A stretch of DNA of 64,000 nt. It comes from Actinomycetospora chibensis. Lineage in GTDB: Bacteria; Actinomycetota; Actinomycetes; Mycobacteriales; Pseudonocardiaceae. The position numbers and the translations under genes were made by a program. Where the stretch lies: NCBI RefSeq assembly GCF_028737215.1, contig NZ_JAQZAM010000009.1:1-64000 (forward strand), given 5' to 3'. Below, one piece after another: positions 18,460 to 27,382 of the stretch. Under the pieces are notes generated by a model that saw only the letters and a program-made list of their open reading frames with translations, had not been told where the DNA came from and did no database searches. Each line of letters begins with the position of its first letter. The first letter of the stretch is position 1.

Positions 18460-20280
18460 TCAGCCCGGGTACGCCGGCACGGTGGAGGCGCCGAAGCCCG
18501 GCACGGCCTGCCACACGTCGGTGCCGGACCCGCTCTCGCCGCCCAGCGGCAGGGTCCAGGTGCCGCCCTGGTCGGCCACGACGAGGGGGCGCCCGGGGCG
18601 TGCCGCGACCGCGGTCACCGGCGGTGTGATGTTGGTGGTCGAGAGGGACTCGAGGTCCAGGCCGTCGACCGAGACCAGCGTGACCGGCCGGTCGGCCCGG
18701 TTGCCGACGGCGACGATCTGGTCGGTGCGGGTCCAGCCGACGTCCAACACCTGGTCCAGCGACTCGGGACGCAGCGCCGCGACCGAGCCGAGCCGGGCGT
18801 TGCCCGCGCCGTCGCGGGCGATCGCCGCCACGAGCACCCGGCCCCCGGACACGAGCGCCACCCGGGCCCCGTCCGGCGAGATCCGCAGCGCCGACAGCGG
18901 CCCGAGCGCCCCCGGCGCCACGGTCACCCCCGCCGCGGCCAGCCCGGTGGCATCGACCGGCAGCGGGCGCACCGCCCCGGGGGGCCCGTCCCGCGTCGCC
19001 CGCACGACGGTGGCGCCGTCGGCGACCGACCACACCTCGCTCGAGTCCGGGGTCCACGACGGCCTGGCCAGCGACCGGCCCTCGATGCCGCTCGCGGCGA
19101 GCTCCGAGCCGCCGACGCCCGTGAGCAGGCGCATCCGGGGGACCGCCGCGTCGGCGGGCGCCCCGTCCTGCGCCACGAGCGCGACGTTGCCGTCGGCACT
19201 CGCCGACGCGGAGGCCGCCCGGTACGTGCCGCGCCCGGCCGGGCCACCCGCGGGCTCCCCGGAGAGCAGGCGCAGGCGCCCGTCGTCGGCGACGAGCACG
19301 GGGACGTCGGACTCGCCCGGACCGCCGACGACGGGGTCGACGGGCAGGTCGGGGCGCCGGGCGACCTCGGGCGGCAGGCCGGCGAGCGCGGCGGCGACGT
19401 CGACCTCGGGCACGCCGGGCAGCAGGGGTTCGCCGTCGACCAGCAGCTGCACCCGGGGCACCCCGATGCCGGCCAGCGTCAGCGTCACCTGCTGCGCGAC
19501 GTCGCGGCGCCGGCGGTCGTCGAGGGGGCCGGTGCGGGTGAGGTCGACGACCGCGGTGCCCTCGGGGGTGAGCGAGACGTCGGAGCGGAGCGCGGTGCCG
19601 ACGGGCAGGGCGCTCACGGCGGCGCCCGCGAGCGACTCCGAGGGGCCGGCGAGCAGGTACTGCATCGTGCGCGTCGGCACCGAGCGCGCCGGGGTGGTGG
19701 CCAGGTAGCGGGGGTCGGAGACGGGGCTCGCGCGCTGCGGATCGAGGAACCACGTGCGTACCGGGCGGGTGTTGGCGCGCAGGTCCGAGCGCCGCACGAT
19801 CGTGCCCGTCGGCAGCGAGGAGATCCGCCACTGGCCGTTCTGCTCGGTCAGCCCGACCTCGACCTCCACGGGGCTCACGCCGGCGTCGAAGACCCCCTCG
19901 GGCGTCAGCACCCCGAGCGCGGTCGCCCGGACGCGGACCCGCGCCTCGCCCACGGGCACCGGGCGGTCGACGAACACCGTGTCCACCTGGTCGGACACGA
20001 CCACCGGGCTGGCCCCGTCGTCCCACGTCCCGGCCGTCGCCGAGGTGAGGAACCCCCGCGCGGCGCGGTGGCGCTCGGCGGTGGCGCCGGAGGCGAGCAC
20101 CCAGCCCCGGACGGTCTCCAGCGGCCCGGCGTCGCGCGCCGGGCCGGGCGGCGCGGTCGGCTCGGCGGCGTCGCCGACCTGCCGCAGCACGGTGACGTCG
20201 GACGAGCCGGGCACCGAGGCGCAGCCGGCCGCGAGCAGCACCGTCAGGAGGAGCAGCACCACCCGGCGCACCCGCGTCAC
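18460..20280 (-). CDS. lpqB: Lipoprotein LpqB, partner of MtrAB
   Basis: LpqB is an extracytoplasmic lipoprotein that modulates MtrB signalling. Here it is 606 residues with a classic signal: RVRR, a hydrophobic stretch and the lipobox LAAGC, so Cys20 is lipidated. A GerMN-like domain lies around 190-310 (VGTALRSDVSLTPEGTAVVDL), followed by a beta-propeller-like region. The GTG start at 20280 overlaps the mtrB stop by four bases (GTGA), showing translational coupling in the mtrA-mtrB-lpqB order seen across actinobacteria. Confidence 0.95.
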   Translation of the reverse strand: MTRVRRVVLLLLTVLLAAGCASVPGSSDVTVLRQVGDAAEPTAPPGPARDAGPLETVRGWVLASGATAERHRAARGFLTSATAGTWDDGASPVVVSDQVDTVFVDRPVPVGEARVRVRATALGVLTPEGVFDAGVSPVEVEVGLTEQNGQWRISSLPTGTIVRRSDLRANTRPVRTWFLDPQRASPVSDPRYLATTPARSVPTRTMQYLLAGPSESLAGAAVSALPVGTALRSDVSLTPEGTAVVDLTRTGPLDDRRRRDVAQQVTLTLAGIGVPRVQLLVDGEPLLPGVPEVDVAAALAGLPPEVARRPDLPVDPVVGGPGESDVPVLVADDGRLRLLSGEPAGGPAGRGTYRAASASASADGNVALVAQDGAPADAAVPRMRLLTGVGGSELAASGIEGRSLARPSWTPDSSEVWSVADGATVVRATRDGPPGAVRPLPVDATGLAAAGVTVAPGALGPLSALRISPDGARVALVSGGRVLVAAIARDGAGNARLGSVAALRPESLDQVLDVGWTRTDQIVAVGNRADRPVTLVSVDGLDLESLSTTNITPPVTAVAARPGRPLVVADQGGTWTLPLGGESGSGTDVWQAVPGFGASTVPAYPG

Positions 20281-22145
20281 CGGATCACCGAGGACGTGCC
20301 CGAGCCCGAGGGCGGTGCGGGATCGGGCAGGGTGGGCTCGGGCAGGGTGGGCTCGGGCAGGGTCGGCTCGGGCATGTCCGCCCCGCCGTTCGTCGTGTCC
20401 CCCTCGCCCGCGTCGGCCTCGGGCGGGGGCAGCGCGGTGCCCGTCGTCGGCGCGGCATCGTGGATGCCGGGCTCGGCGGCGGCCGGTGCGGCCGCGACGG
20501 GCAGCAGGGGCAGCGGGCTCGTGCGCAGGCGCTCGCCATGGCGCAGCGGCAGCGTGAGGCGGAAGACGGCGCCCTGTTCGACCTCGCCCCAGGCCTGCAG
20601 CCAGCCGCCGTGCAGGCGGGCGTCCTCCAGACTGATCGCCAGCCCGAGCCCGGTGCCGCCGCTGCGCCGCTGCCGCGAGGGGTCGGCGCGCCAGAACCGG
20701 TTGAACACGAGCCCGGCCTCGCCCGGCTTCAGCCCGACGCCGTGGTCGCGCACCACGACCGCGAACGCGCCCTCGTCGGCGGCCAGGCGCACCTCGATGG
20801 GCCGGCCCTCGCCGTGGTCGATGGCGTTGGCGAGCAGGTTGCGCAGGATGCGCTCGACGCGGCGCGGGTCGACCTCGGCGAGGACCTGATCACCCAGGTC
20901 GAGCAGCAGCGGGGTGCCCGTGGCCTCGACGAGGTGCCGCACCGTCTCGGCCGACCGTCGCACGATCGCGCCGACGTCGACCTCCTCGAGGCCGAGCTCG
21001 GCCATGCCGGCGTCGAGGCGGCTGATCTCCAGCAGGTCGGCGAGCAGCGTCTCGAAGCGGTCGAGCTCGTCGACCAGCAGCTGCGCCGAGCGCGCCGCGG
21101 TCACCTCGGCGGGGTCGACCTGGGCGTGCAGGACCTCGGCGGCCATGCGCACGGTGGTCAGCGGCGTGCGCAGCTCGTGGCTGACGTCGGAGGTGAACCG
21201 GCGCTGCAGCGCCCCGAACTCCTCGAGCTGGCGGATCTGCGACTGGATGCTCGCCGCCATCTCGTTGTACGACTCCGCGAGCCGGGCCACCTCGTCGTCG
21301 CCGTGGACCGGCATGCGTTCGTCGAGATGGCCGTCGGCGAACCGTTCCGCGACGTCGGCGGCCTGGCGCACCGGGCGCACGACCTGGCGGGTGACCACCG
21401 ACGAGATGCCCGCGAGCAGCACGAGCAGGACCCCGGCGGCGAGCGCGAGCGTGCTCTGGACCAGGGCGAGCGTGCGCTGCTCGGCCGAGAGCGGGAAGAG
21501 CAGGTAGAGCTGCAGGTTGCGGCCCGCGGTGCGCACCGGCTGGCCGACGACGAGCGTGGGCACGGGCGCGGCCTGGCCCGCCGAGGCGACGGTGAGGTAC
21601 TTGGTGGCGAGGAAGCCCTGCAGCACCGGGGCCCGCAACTGCGGCGGGATGACCTCGGCGGGCCCGGCGCTGACCTCCCTCGTGGCCCCGCCCGGCACCG
21701 TGGGCAGGGCGCCCGGAGCGCCGGCGCCCACGGTGTCGGAGCCGGCGATGAGCACGGCGTCGAACGCGCCCGCGTCGCTCGTCGGGTCGCTTCCCCGGGC
21801 CAGACCGTCCTGGTCGGCACCCTGGCCGCTGGTGGACAGCCGGTCGAGGACGTCGTCGAGCACCGCCTGGGCGCCGTCGCGGTCCGGGTCGATGCGCGCG
21901 AGGTCGCGCTCCAGGGCCTGGCGGGCGATGTCCGCCTGGATCAGAGCGGCCTGCTCCTTGCCCTGCACGAGCCGGTCGGCGATCTGGGTCTGCAGCACGA
22001 GACCGAGCACGGCCACGACGACCACGGACATGGCCAGCGTCGAGAGCACGACGCGCAGCTGCATCGAGCGCCGCCAGAGCACCCGGACCTGACCCACCCG
22101 CTCGGCGGCGAAGCGCTCGAGGCGAAGGCGCAGACCCGTCAGCAC
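20277..22145 (-). CDS. mtrB: Two-component sensor histidine kinase MtrB
   Basis: MtrB phosphorylates MtrA and is tied to cell division and wall homeostasis. In 622 residues: first membrane segment ~31-52, an extracytoplasmic sensor region (~53-205), second membrane segment (~207-230), HAMP (~231-285), dimerisation domain with the phosphorylated His in SDVSHELRTPLTTV (~322), then ATPase boxes LLANAIDHGEG, VVRDHGVGLKP and GGTGLGLAI. The C-terminal ~100 residues are Pro/Glu-rich with PEPTLPEPTLPEPTLPDP, from a 15-bp DNA repeat at 20325-20369. The GTG start at 22145 follows mtrA by 22 bp. Confidence 0.96.
   Translation of the reverse strand: MLTGLRLRLERFAAERVGQVRVLWRRSMQLRVVLSTLAMSVVVVAVLGLVLQTQIADRLVQGKEQAALIQADIARQALERDLARIDPDRDGAQAVLDDVLDRLSTSGQGADQDGLARGSDPTSDAGAFDAVLIAGSDTVGAGAPGALPTVPGGATREVSAGPAEVIPPQLRAPVLQGFLATKYLTVASAGQAAPVPTLVVGQPVRTAGRNLQLYLLFPLSAEQRTLALVQSTLALAAGVLLVLLAGISSVVTRQVVRPVRQAADVAERFADGHLDERMPVHGDDEVARLAESYNEMAASIQSQIRQLEEFGALQRRFTSDVSHELRTPLTTVRMAAEVLHAQVDPAEVTAARSAQLLVDELDRFETLLADLLEISRLDAGMAELGLEEVDVGAIVRRSAETVRHLVEATGTPLLLDLGDQVLAEVDPRRVERILRNLLANAIDHGEGRPIEVRLAADEGAFAVVVRDHGVGLKPGEAGLVFNRFWRADPSRQRRSGGTGLGLAISLEDARLHGGWLQAWGEVEQGAVFRLTLPLRHGERLRTSPLPLLPVAAAPAAAEPGIHDAAPTTGTALPPPEADAGEGDTTNGGADMPEPTLPEPTLPEPTLPDPAPPSGSGTSSVIR
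20325..20369 (-). repeat. 15-bp tandem repeat in the mtrB 3' end
   Basis: Three consecutive 15-bp units (third with one mismatch) encode the PEPTL pentapeptide repeats of the MtrB tail. The copy number is likely to vary between strains. Confidence 0.85.
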
Positions 22146-22167
22146 GGTGTCCCCCGGCGGCCCGGGC

Positions 22168-22845
22168 TCAGGGTGGCCCGGCCTTGTACCCGACGCCGCG
22201 CACGGTCAGCACGACCTCGGGGTGCTCCGGGTCGATCTCGACCTTGGAGCGCAGCCGCTGCACGTGGACGTTGACCAGCCGCGTGTCGGCCGCGTGCCGG
22301 TAGCCCCAGACCTGCTCGAGCAGCACCTCGCGGGTGAACACCTGGCGCGGCTTGCGCGCCAGGGCCACCAGCAGGTCGAACTCGAGCGGCGTCAGCGGGA
22401 TCGTGCGCCCGTTGCGGCGCACCTGATGGGCCGGGACGTCGATGGTGACGTCGCCGATCTGCATCTGCTCGGCGGGCTCGGCCGGGAACTGGCGCAGGCG
22501 CGCGCGGATCCGCGCGACGAGCTCCTTGGGCTTGAACGGCTTGACCACGTAGTCGTCGGCGCCGGACTCCAGACCCAGCACGACGTCCACCGTGTCGGTC
22601 TTCGCCGTCAGCATCACGACCGGCACCCCGGACTCGGCCCGGATCGCCCGGCACACGTCGATGCCGTTCATCCCCGGGAGCATGAGATCCAGCAGCACGA
22701 GATCCGGCGCGCTCTCCCGCAGCGCCGGCAGCGCCGCCGGTCCGTCGCCGACCACCGTCGTCTCGAATCCCTCGCCCTGCAGGACGATCGTCAACATCTC
22801 CGCCAGCGAGGCGTCGTCGTCCACGACGAGAATCCGAGAGGTCAT
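22168..22845 (-). CDS. mtrA: OmpR-family response regulator MtrA
   Basis: MtrA is an essential actinobacterial regulator of wall turnover and division genes. The 225-residue protein has a receiver domain (1-120) with the acidic pocket DDD (9-11), phospho-acceptor Asp53 in LVLLDLMLPG and the conserved Lys in KPFKPKELVARI. The winged-helix DNA-binding domain follows (~130-225; LTPLEFDLLVALARKPRQVF and HVQRLRSKVEID). Its ATG overlaps the tmk stop (ATGA), so tmk-mtrA-mtrB-lpqB form one operon. Confidence 0.97.
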   Translation of the reverse strand: MTSRILVVDDDASLAEMLTIVLQGEGFETTVVGDGPAALPALRESAPDLVLLDLMLPGMNGIDVCRAIRAESGVPVVMLTAKTDTVDVVLGLESGADDYVVKPFKPKELVARIRARLRQFPAEPAEQMQIGDVTIDVPAHQVRRNGRTIPLTPLEFDLLVALARKPRQVFTREVLLEQVWGYRHAADTRLVNVHVQRLRSKVEIDPEHPEVVLTVRGVGYKAGPP

Positions 22846-23558
22846 GTCTCAATGGTGTCACTTCTCACCGACGATCCGGGGCCGATGTCGCCCGACGAGC
22901 CGGTTCCGAGCCAGTCGGACACCCATGACTCCGCCGTTCGGGTGAGCGAGGCGCGGTCTCCGTCGGTGCCGACCACCGCCCAGGGCGCCAGCCAGGAGCG
23001 TTCGACGAGCTGGTCGTACACCGCGGCGCATCGCGCCTGCAGCGCCGCGTCCGCCTCGTAGCCGTCCGGGGCGCGCGTCGGGTCGGCCGCGGCGCGGTCG
23101 CGGACGCGCTGCGCGGCGAGCTCCCCGGGGACCCGGACGAGCACGTGCGCGTCCGGCGCCGGCACCCCGAGACGGCCGATCTCGAGGGCGTGCACCCAGG
23201 CCACGAACGGCCCGTCGACGTCCTCGCCGCACCGGGCCGCCCCGTACGCGGCGTTGGAGGCGACGTAGCGGTCGACGAGCACGAGATCGTGCTCCTCGCG
23301 CGCGGCCTGCAGCGGGACCGCGGCGCCGGCCCGGTCGAGCGCGAAGAGCACGGCCATCGCGTGGATCGAACCGCGCAGGTCGCCGTGCCCGCCGTGCAGC
23401 GCCTCGCCGGCGAGCGCGGCGTGCACGTCGGCGTCGTAGCGGGGGAACGCGAACGCCCCGACCGTCGCCCCGCGGGCGCGGGCGGCATCGGCGAGCGCGG
23501 CGACCAGCGTCGCCTTGCCCGCTCCGTCGAGCCCCTCGACGGCCACCACGACACCCAC
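22842..23558 (-). CDS. tmk: Thymidylate kinase
   Basis: Tmk phosphorylates dTMP to dTDP. The P-loop reads EGLDGAGKATLVAAL, with Ala where most Tmk have Ser after GK; mycobacterial Tmk also departs from the consensus here. DRYVASNAAYGAAR is the DRY/nucleotide-binding motif (~92). At 238 residues it is slightly longer than average. The start is GTG at 23558. It leads the mtrA operon as Rv3247c does in M. tuberculosis. Upstream lies the ahcY terminator. Confidence 0.95.
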   Translation of the reverse strand: MGVVVAVEGLDGAGKATLVAALADAARARGATVGAFAFPRYDADVHAALAGEALHGGHGDLRGSIHAMAVLFALDRAGAAVPLQAAREEHDLVLVDRYVASNAAYGAARCGEDVDGPFVAWVHALEIGRLGVPAPDAHVLVRVPGELAAQRVRDRAAADPTRAPDGYEADAALQARCAAVYDQLVERSWLAPWAVVGTDGDRASLTRTAESWVSDWLGTGSSGDIGPGSSVRSDTIET

Positions 23559-23586
23559 CGTGGCACCTTATGCGCGCCCCCGGAAC

Positions 23587-23637
23587 GACCGAAGGGCACC
23601 TCCACCCGCATAGAGCGGGCGAAGGTGCCCTTCGGTC
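23587..23637 (-). terminator. Long hairpin terminator after ahcY
   Basis: Two 23-nt arms (23587-23609 and 23615-23637) match in 20 positions; the first 15 are perfect (GACCGAAGGGCACCT). The loop is five bases. It starts 50 bp after the ahcY stop and 29 bp before tmk, so it separates the two units. No U-tract follows, as usual in high-GC actinobacteria. Confidence 0.85.
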
Positions 23638-23686
23638 AGAACGTCACGCGGTCACGCGACCGCCGGGTCGCGCTTCGCGCGGCGGA

Positions 23687-25171
23687 CTAGTAGCGGTAGT
23701 GATCCGGCTTGTACGGGCCCTCGACGTCGACGCCGATGTACTCGGCCTGCTCCTTGGTGAGCTTGGTCAGCTCCGCGCCGAGCGCCTCGACGTGGACCTT
23801 CGCGACCTTCTCGTCCAGGTGCTTCGGCAGGCGGTAGACGCCGATCGGGTACTCGTCCGGCTTGGTCCAGATCTCGATCTGCGCGATCGTCTGGTTGGCG
23901 AACGAGTTCGACATGACGAAGCTCGGGTGCCCGGTGGCGTTGCCGAGGTTCAGCAGCCGGCCCTCGGACAGCAGGATGATCGAGTGGCCGTCCTCGAACT
24001 TCCACTCGTCGACCTGCGGCTTGATGTTGATGCGGTTCGCACCGGACTTCTCGAGCTTCTCGACCTGGATCTCGTTGTCGAAGTGGCCGATGTTGCCCAG
24101 GATCGACTGGTGCTTCATCCGCTTCATGTGCTCGAGGGTGACGATGTCCTTGTTGCCGGTCGTCGTGATGACGATGTCGGCCTCCTCGATGACGTTCTCG
24201 AGGGTGTTGACGTCGTAGCCCTCCATCAGCGCCTGGAGCGCGCAGATGGGGTCGGACTCGGTGACGGTGACGCGCGCGCCCTGGCCGCGCAGCGACTCGG
24301 CGGAGCCCTTGCCGACGTCGCCGAAGCCGCAGATGACGGCCTTCTTGCCCGAGATCAGCACGTCGACGGCGCGGTTGATGCCGTCGATGAGCGAGTGGCG
24401 GCAGCCGTACTTGTTGTCGAACTTCGACTTGGTGACCGAGTCGTTGACGTTGATCGCCGGGAAGAGCAGCTTGCCCTCGTTGAAGAACTCGTACAGGCGG
24501 TGGACGCCCGTCGTGGTCTCCTCGGTGACGCCCTTGATGCCCGACGCGACCTTGGTCCAGTGCTGGCTGTCGTTCTCGAGGCTGCGACGCAGCGTGGCCA
24601 GCACGACCTGGTACTCGGCCGGGTCGTCCATCTCGGTGGTCGGCACGACGCCGGCCTTCTCGAACTCGACACCCTTGTGGACGAGCATGGTGGCGTCGCC
24701 ACCGTCGTCCAGGATCATGTTCGGGCCGCGGGTGTCGGCGTCCTTCCACGCGAGCATCTGCTCGGCGCACCACCAGTACTCCTCCAGCGACTCGCCCTTC
24801 CAGGCGAAGCAGGAGATGCCCTGGGGCTTCTCGGCGGTCCCGTGCGGGCCGACGACGACCGCGGCGGCGGCGTGGTCCTGCGTGGAGAAGATGTTGCAGG
24901 AGGCCCAGCGGACCTCCGCGCCCAGCTCGACCAGGGTCTCGATCAGGACGGCGGTCTGCACCGTCATGTGCAGCGAGCCGGAGATCCGGGCGCCGTGCAG
25001 CGGCTTCGCCTCGGAGTACTCGCGGCGCAGGGCCATCAGGCCCGGCATCTCGTGCTCGGCGAGGCGGATCTCGCGGCGCCCGAAGTCGGCCTCGCCGAGA
25101 TCGGCGACGGCGAAATCGATGCCGTTGCGCGTGTCGTGCTTCTGGTCGACGGTGCCTACTGCGTTCGTCAT
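23687..25171 (-). CDS. ahcY: Adenosylhomocysteinase (S-adenosyl-L-homocysteine hydrolase)
   Basis: This NAD-dependent enzyme splits S-adenosylhomocysteine to adenosine and homocysteine, relieving product inhibition of methyltransferases. The 494-residue sequence has [15 protein letters not shown] (~60), the substrate region [23 protein letters not shown] (~245), the NAD-binding loop [15 protein letters not shown] (~270) and the invariant C-terminal KPDHYRY that reaches into the partner's NAD site. It carries the ~40-residue insertion typical of bacterial forms. The ATG at 25171 has GAGGGAG upstream. Matches sahH (Rv3248c) next to tmk. Confidence 0.98.
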   Translation of the reverse strand: MTNAVGTVDQKHDTRNGIDFAVADLGEADFGRREIRLAEHEMPGLMALRREYSEAKPLHGARISGSLHMTVQTAVLIETLVELGAEVRWASCNIFSTQDHAAAAVVVGPHGTAEKPQGISCFAWKGESLEEYWWCAEQMLAWKDADTRGPNMILDDGGDATMLVHKGVEFEKAGVVPTTEMDDPAEYQVVLATLRRSLENDSQHWTKVASGIKGVTEETTTGVHRLYEFFNEGKLLFPAINVNDSVTKSKFDNKYGCRHSLIDGINRAVDVLISGKKAVICGFGDVGKGSAESLRGQGARVTVTESDPICALQALMEGYDVNTLENVIEEADIVITTTGNKDIVTLEHMKRMKHQSILGNIGHFDNEIQVEKLEKSGANRINIKPQVDEWKFEDGHSIILLSEGRLLNLGNATGHPSFVMSNSFANQTIAQIEIWTKPDEYPIGVYRLPKHLDEKVAKVHVEALGAELTKLTKEQAEYIGVDVEGPYKPDHYRY

Positions 25172-25700
25172 GACTCCCTCTGGTCGGTGATCGTTGGACC
25201 GTGCGAACCGGTCCCGAGTCCGTGAACGTCCGGGTGTCGCCGTCGCTCGCTCATCGCGCGGGCGGAAGGACGGCACGCCGGGGCACGAGGACTCAGAACA
25301 CGCTTCATCACCATCCGCAGGCGCCCTTGCGAAGGTACGGACCACTACCGAGCGTGGCGGACAGGCCGTGGAGAAGAACCTCAGCCGTCCGTTGCAGCGC
25401 CACTCGGCAGCTCCCGTTCGCACCAGGTGTGCGATCGATGCCGTGGACCAAGTCCAGCACAGGCCCCATACCCGGTCAACCGCGACGGGCCGGGGCCGGG
25501 CCGCTCCGGCGCCGACCGTCCGTACGGTGACCCGCGTTCGCGCAGGTCGCGACCGCTGCGCCGCCGTACGGGTCACCCGGGTCACACGTTCCGGCGCGCA
25601 AGGTGATCAGCCGTCGGCCGATCCCGGCGAGCGGGCGACGCCGCGCGGGATCGCCGTAGGATGTGTGACCGCGACAACACCGATCAGGGAGGCCCCGCCA
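25172..25700. other. 529-bp divergent intergenic region between ahcY and the acyl-CoA synthetase
   Basis: No convincing gene is present. The last 200 bp contain three GGGTCAC-type heptamers: GTGACCC at 25527-25533, GGGTCAC at 25570-25576 and GGGTCAC at 25579-25585, next to two CGTACG palindromes. A TAGGAT -10-like element lies at 25657-25662. The ahcY side, about 160 nt of leader, shows no match to the SAH or SAM riboswitch cores that I know. Confidence 0.6.
25657..25662 (+). promoter_or_regulatory. Putative -10 of the acyl-CoA synthetase gene
   Basis: TAGGAT lies 38 bp before the GTG at 25701, predicting a leader of about 32 nt that contains the AGGGAGG ribosome site at 25686-25692. No clear -35 is seen. 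Confidence 0.4.
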
Positions 25701-27335
25701 GTGCTCGGTCAGATGCAGGACTACCCCCTCGCCCTGCCCCACGTCTTCCACCGCGCGGAGCAGCTCTTCGGCCACAAGCCGATCACCGGCGTGGGTGCGG
25801 GTGGCTCGGTGCACCGCGGTGACTACGCGTCCTGGGCCGTCCGGGTCCGTCGTGCCGCCGCCGCCCTCGACGCCCTCGGCGTCTCTCCCGAGGGCCGCGT
25901 CGGCACCTTCTGCTGGAACAGCCCGGCGCACCTCGAGCTCTACTTCGCGGTGCCGTGCAGCGGGCGGGTGCTGCACACCCTCAACATCCGGCTGTTCACC
26001 GAGCAGCTGATCTACATCGCGAACCACGCGGAGGACGAGGTCGTCTTCGTGGACCGCTCGCTGTTCGGTCAGTTCTGGCCGCACATCGACCAGATGGAGA
26101 CGGTCCGCAAGGTGATCGTCATCGACGACGGCGCCGACGTCACGATCCCCGACGACGAGCGCATCTCCGACTACGACACCCTGCTCGACTCCGTCGAGCC
26201 CCACGAGGGCCGGTTCCACGTCGCGGACGAGAACCAGGCCGCGGCGATGTGCTACACGTCGGGCACCACCGGCAACCCGAAGGGCGTCGTCTATTCGCAC
26301 CGCTCGACGGTGCTGCACTCGATCGCGGTGCTCATGGCCGACGTGGCCGGGCTCGTCGAGCGCGACGTCCTGCTCCCGATCGTGCCGATGTTCCACGCGA
26401 ACGCCTGGGGCACGCCGTACGCGGCGGTGTTCGCCGGCTCGTCGCTGGTCATGCCCGGTCCGAACATGACGCCCAAGGCCATCGCCGGCATCCTGCGCGA
26501 CCACCACATCACGGTCACCGCGGGCGTCCCGACGATCTGGATGGGCGTGCTGCCCGAGCTCTCCGAGGGCGACCTACCCGACCTGCGCCTGCTGCTCTGC
26601 GGCGGGTCCGCGGTACCGAAGTCGCTGTCCGAGGCGTGGCGCGCGAAGATCGGGCTGCCGATCACGCAGGCCTGGGGCATGACCGAGACCAGCCCGATCG
26701 CCACCACCGGGGTCCTCAAGAGCGTCCACGACGGCCTGTCCGACGACGAGCTCGCCGACGTCCGCGCGACGGCGGGCACCCCCTCGCCGCTGGTCGACCT
26801 GCGCATCTGCGACCCCGACTCGGGCGAGGTGCTCCCGTGGGACGGCGAGACCTCCGGCGAGCTGCAGGCCGCCGGGCCCTGGATCGCCGCGTCGTACTAC
26901 CGCAACGAGGACGGCGGCAAGCAGTACACCGAGGACGGCTGGCTCAAGACCGGTGACGTCGCGGTGATCGACCGCTACGGCTACGTCAAGCTCGTCGACC
27001 GCACCAAGGACCTCGTGAAGTCCGGCGGCGAGTGGATCTCGTCGGTCGACCTCGAGAACGAGATCATGTCGCTCGAGGGCGTCGCGGAGGCCGCGGTCAT
27101 CGCGATCCCGGACGAGAAGTGGTCGGAGCGCCCGCTCGCCTGCGTCGTCCCGAAACAGGGCGTCGAGCTCACCCGCGAGGCGGTGCTCGAGCACATCGCC
27201 TCGCGCGTCGCCAAGTGGCAGGTGCCCGACGACGTGGTGTTCATCGACGAGGTGCCCAAGACCTCCACCGGCAAGTTCTCGAAGAAGACGCTGCGGGAGA
27301 AGTTCGCGGGTCACCAGGCGCCGGCGAAGGCCTGA
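25701..27335 (+). CDS. Medium/long-chain acyl-CoA synthetase (AMP-binding)
   Basis: This enzyme activates a fatty or aryl/alkyl acid to its CoA thioester through an acyl-adenylate. The 544-residue sequence has the P-loop-like MCYTSGTTGNPKGVVYSH (~178), WGMTETSP (~330), the hinge region GWLKTGDVAVIDRYGY (~412), DRTKDLVKSGGEWIS and the catalytic Lys motif KTSTGKFSKKTLR near the end. It resembles the AlkK/DmdB-type group. The GTG at 25701 with AGGGAGG eight bases upstream sets the start; the frame is open for 500 bp upstream, but without coding character. Substrate is undetermined. Confidence 0.92.
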   Translation: MLGQMQDYPLALPHVFHRAEQLFGHKPITGVGAGGSVHRGDYASWAVRVRRAAAALDALGVSPEGRVGTFCWNSPAHLELYFAVPCSGRVLHTLNIRLFTEQLIYIANHAEDEVVFVDRSLFGQFWPHIDQMETVRKVIVIDDGADVTIPDDERISDYDTLLDSVEPHEGRFHVADENQAAAMCYTSGTTGNPKGVVYSHRSTVLHSIAVLMADVAGLVERDVLLPIVPMFHANAWGTPYAAVFAGSSLVMPGPNMTPKAIAGILRDHHITVTAGVPTIWMGVLPELSEGDLPDLRLLLCGGSAVPKSLSEAWRAKIGLPITQAWGMTETSPIATTGVLKSVHDGLSDDELADVRATAGTPSPLVDLRICDPDSGEVLPWDGETSGELQAAGPWIAASYYRNEDGGKQYTEDGWLKTGDVAVIDRYGYVKLVDRTKDLVKSGGEWISSVDLENEIMSLEGVAEAAVIAIPDEKWSERPLACVVPKQGVELTREAVLEHIASRVAKWQVPDDVVFIDEVPKTSTGKFSKKTLREKFAGHQAPAKA

Positions 27336-27340
27336 CCGGA

Positions 27341-27376
27341 GGCCCGCCGGCAGTCGTGACGACCGCCGGCGGGGCC
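27341..27376. terminator. Hairpin between convergent acyl-CoA synthetase and permease genes
   Basis: GGCCCGCCGGC (27341-27351) pairs with GCCGGCGGGGCC (27365-27376), with one bulged G and a 13-base loop. It stands between two convergent stops at 27335 and 27383 and can serve both strands. Confidence 0.75.
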
Positions 27377-27382
27377 GTCCGA

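Noticed and set aside
25172-25330. Possible SAH or SAM riboswitch in the ahcY leader
   Set aside because: The minus-strand leader has none of the conserved core blocks of the SAH riboswitch and no clear SAM-type kink-turn pattern.
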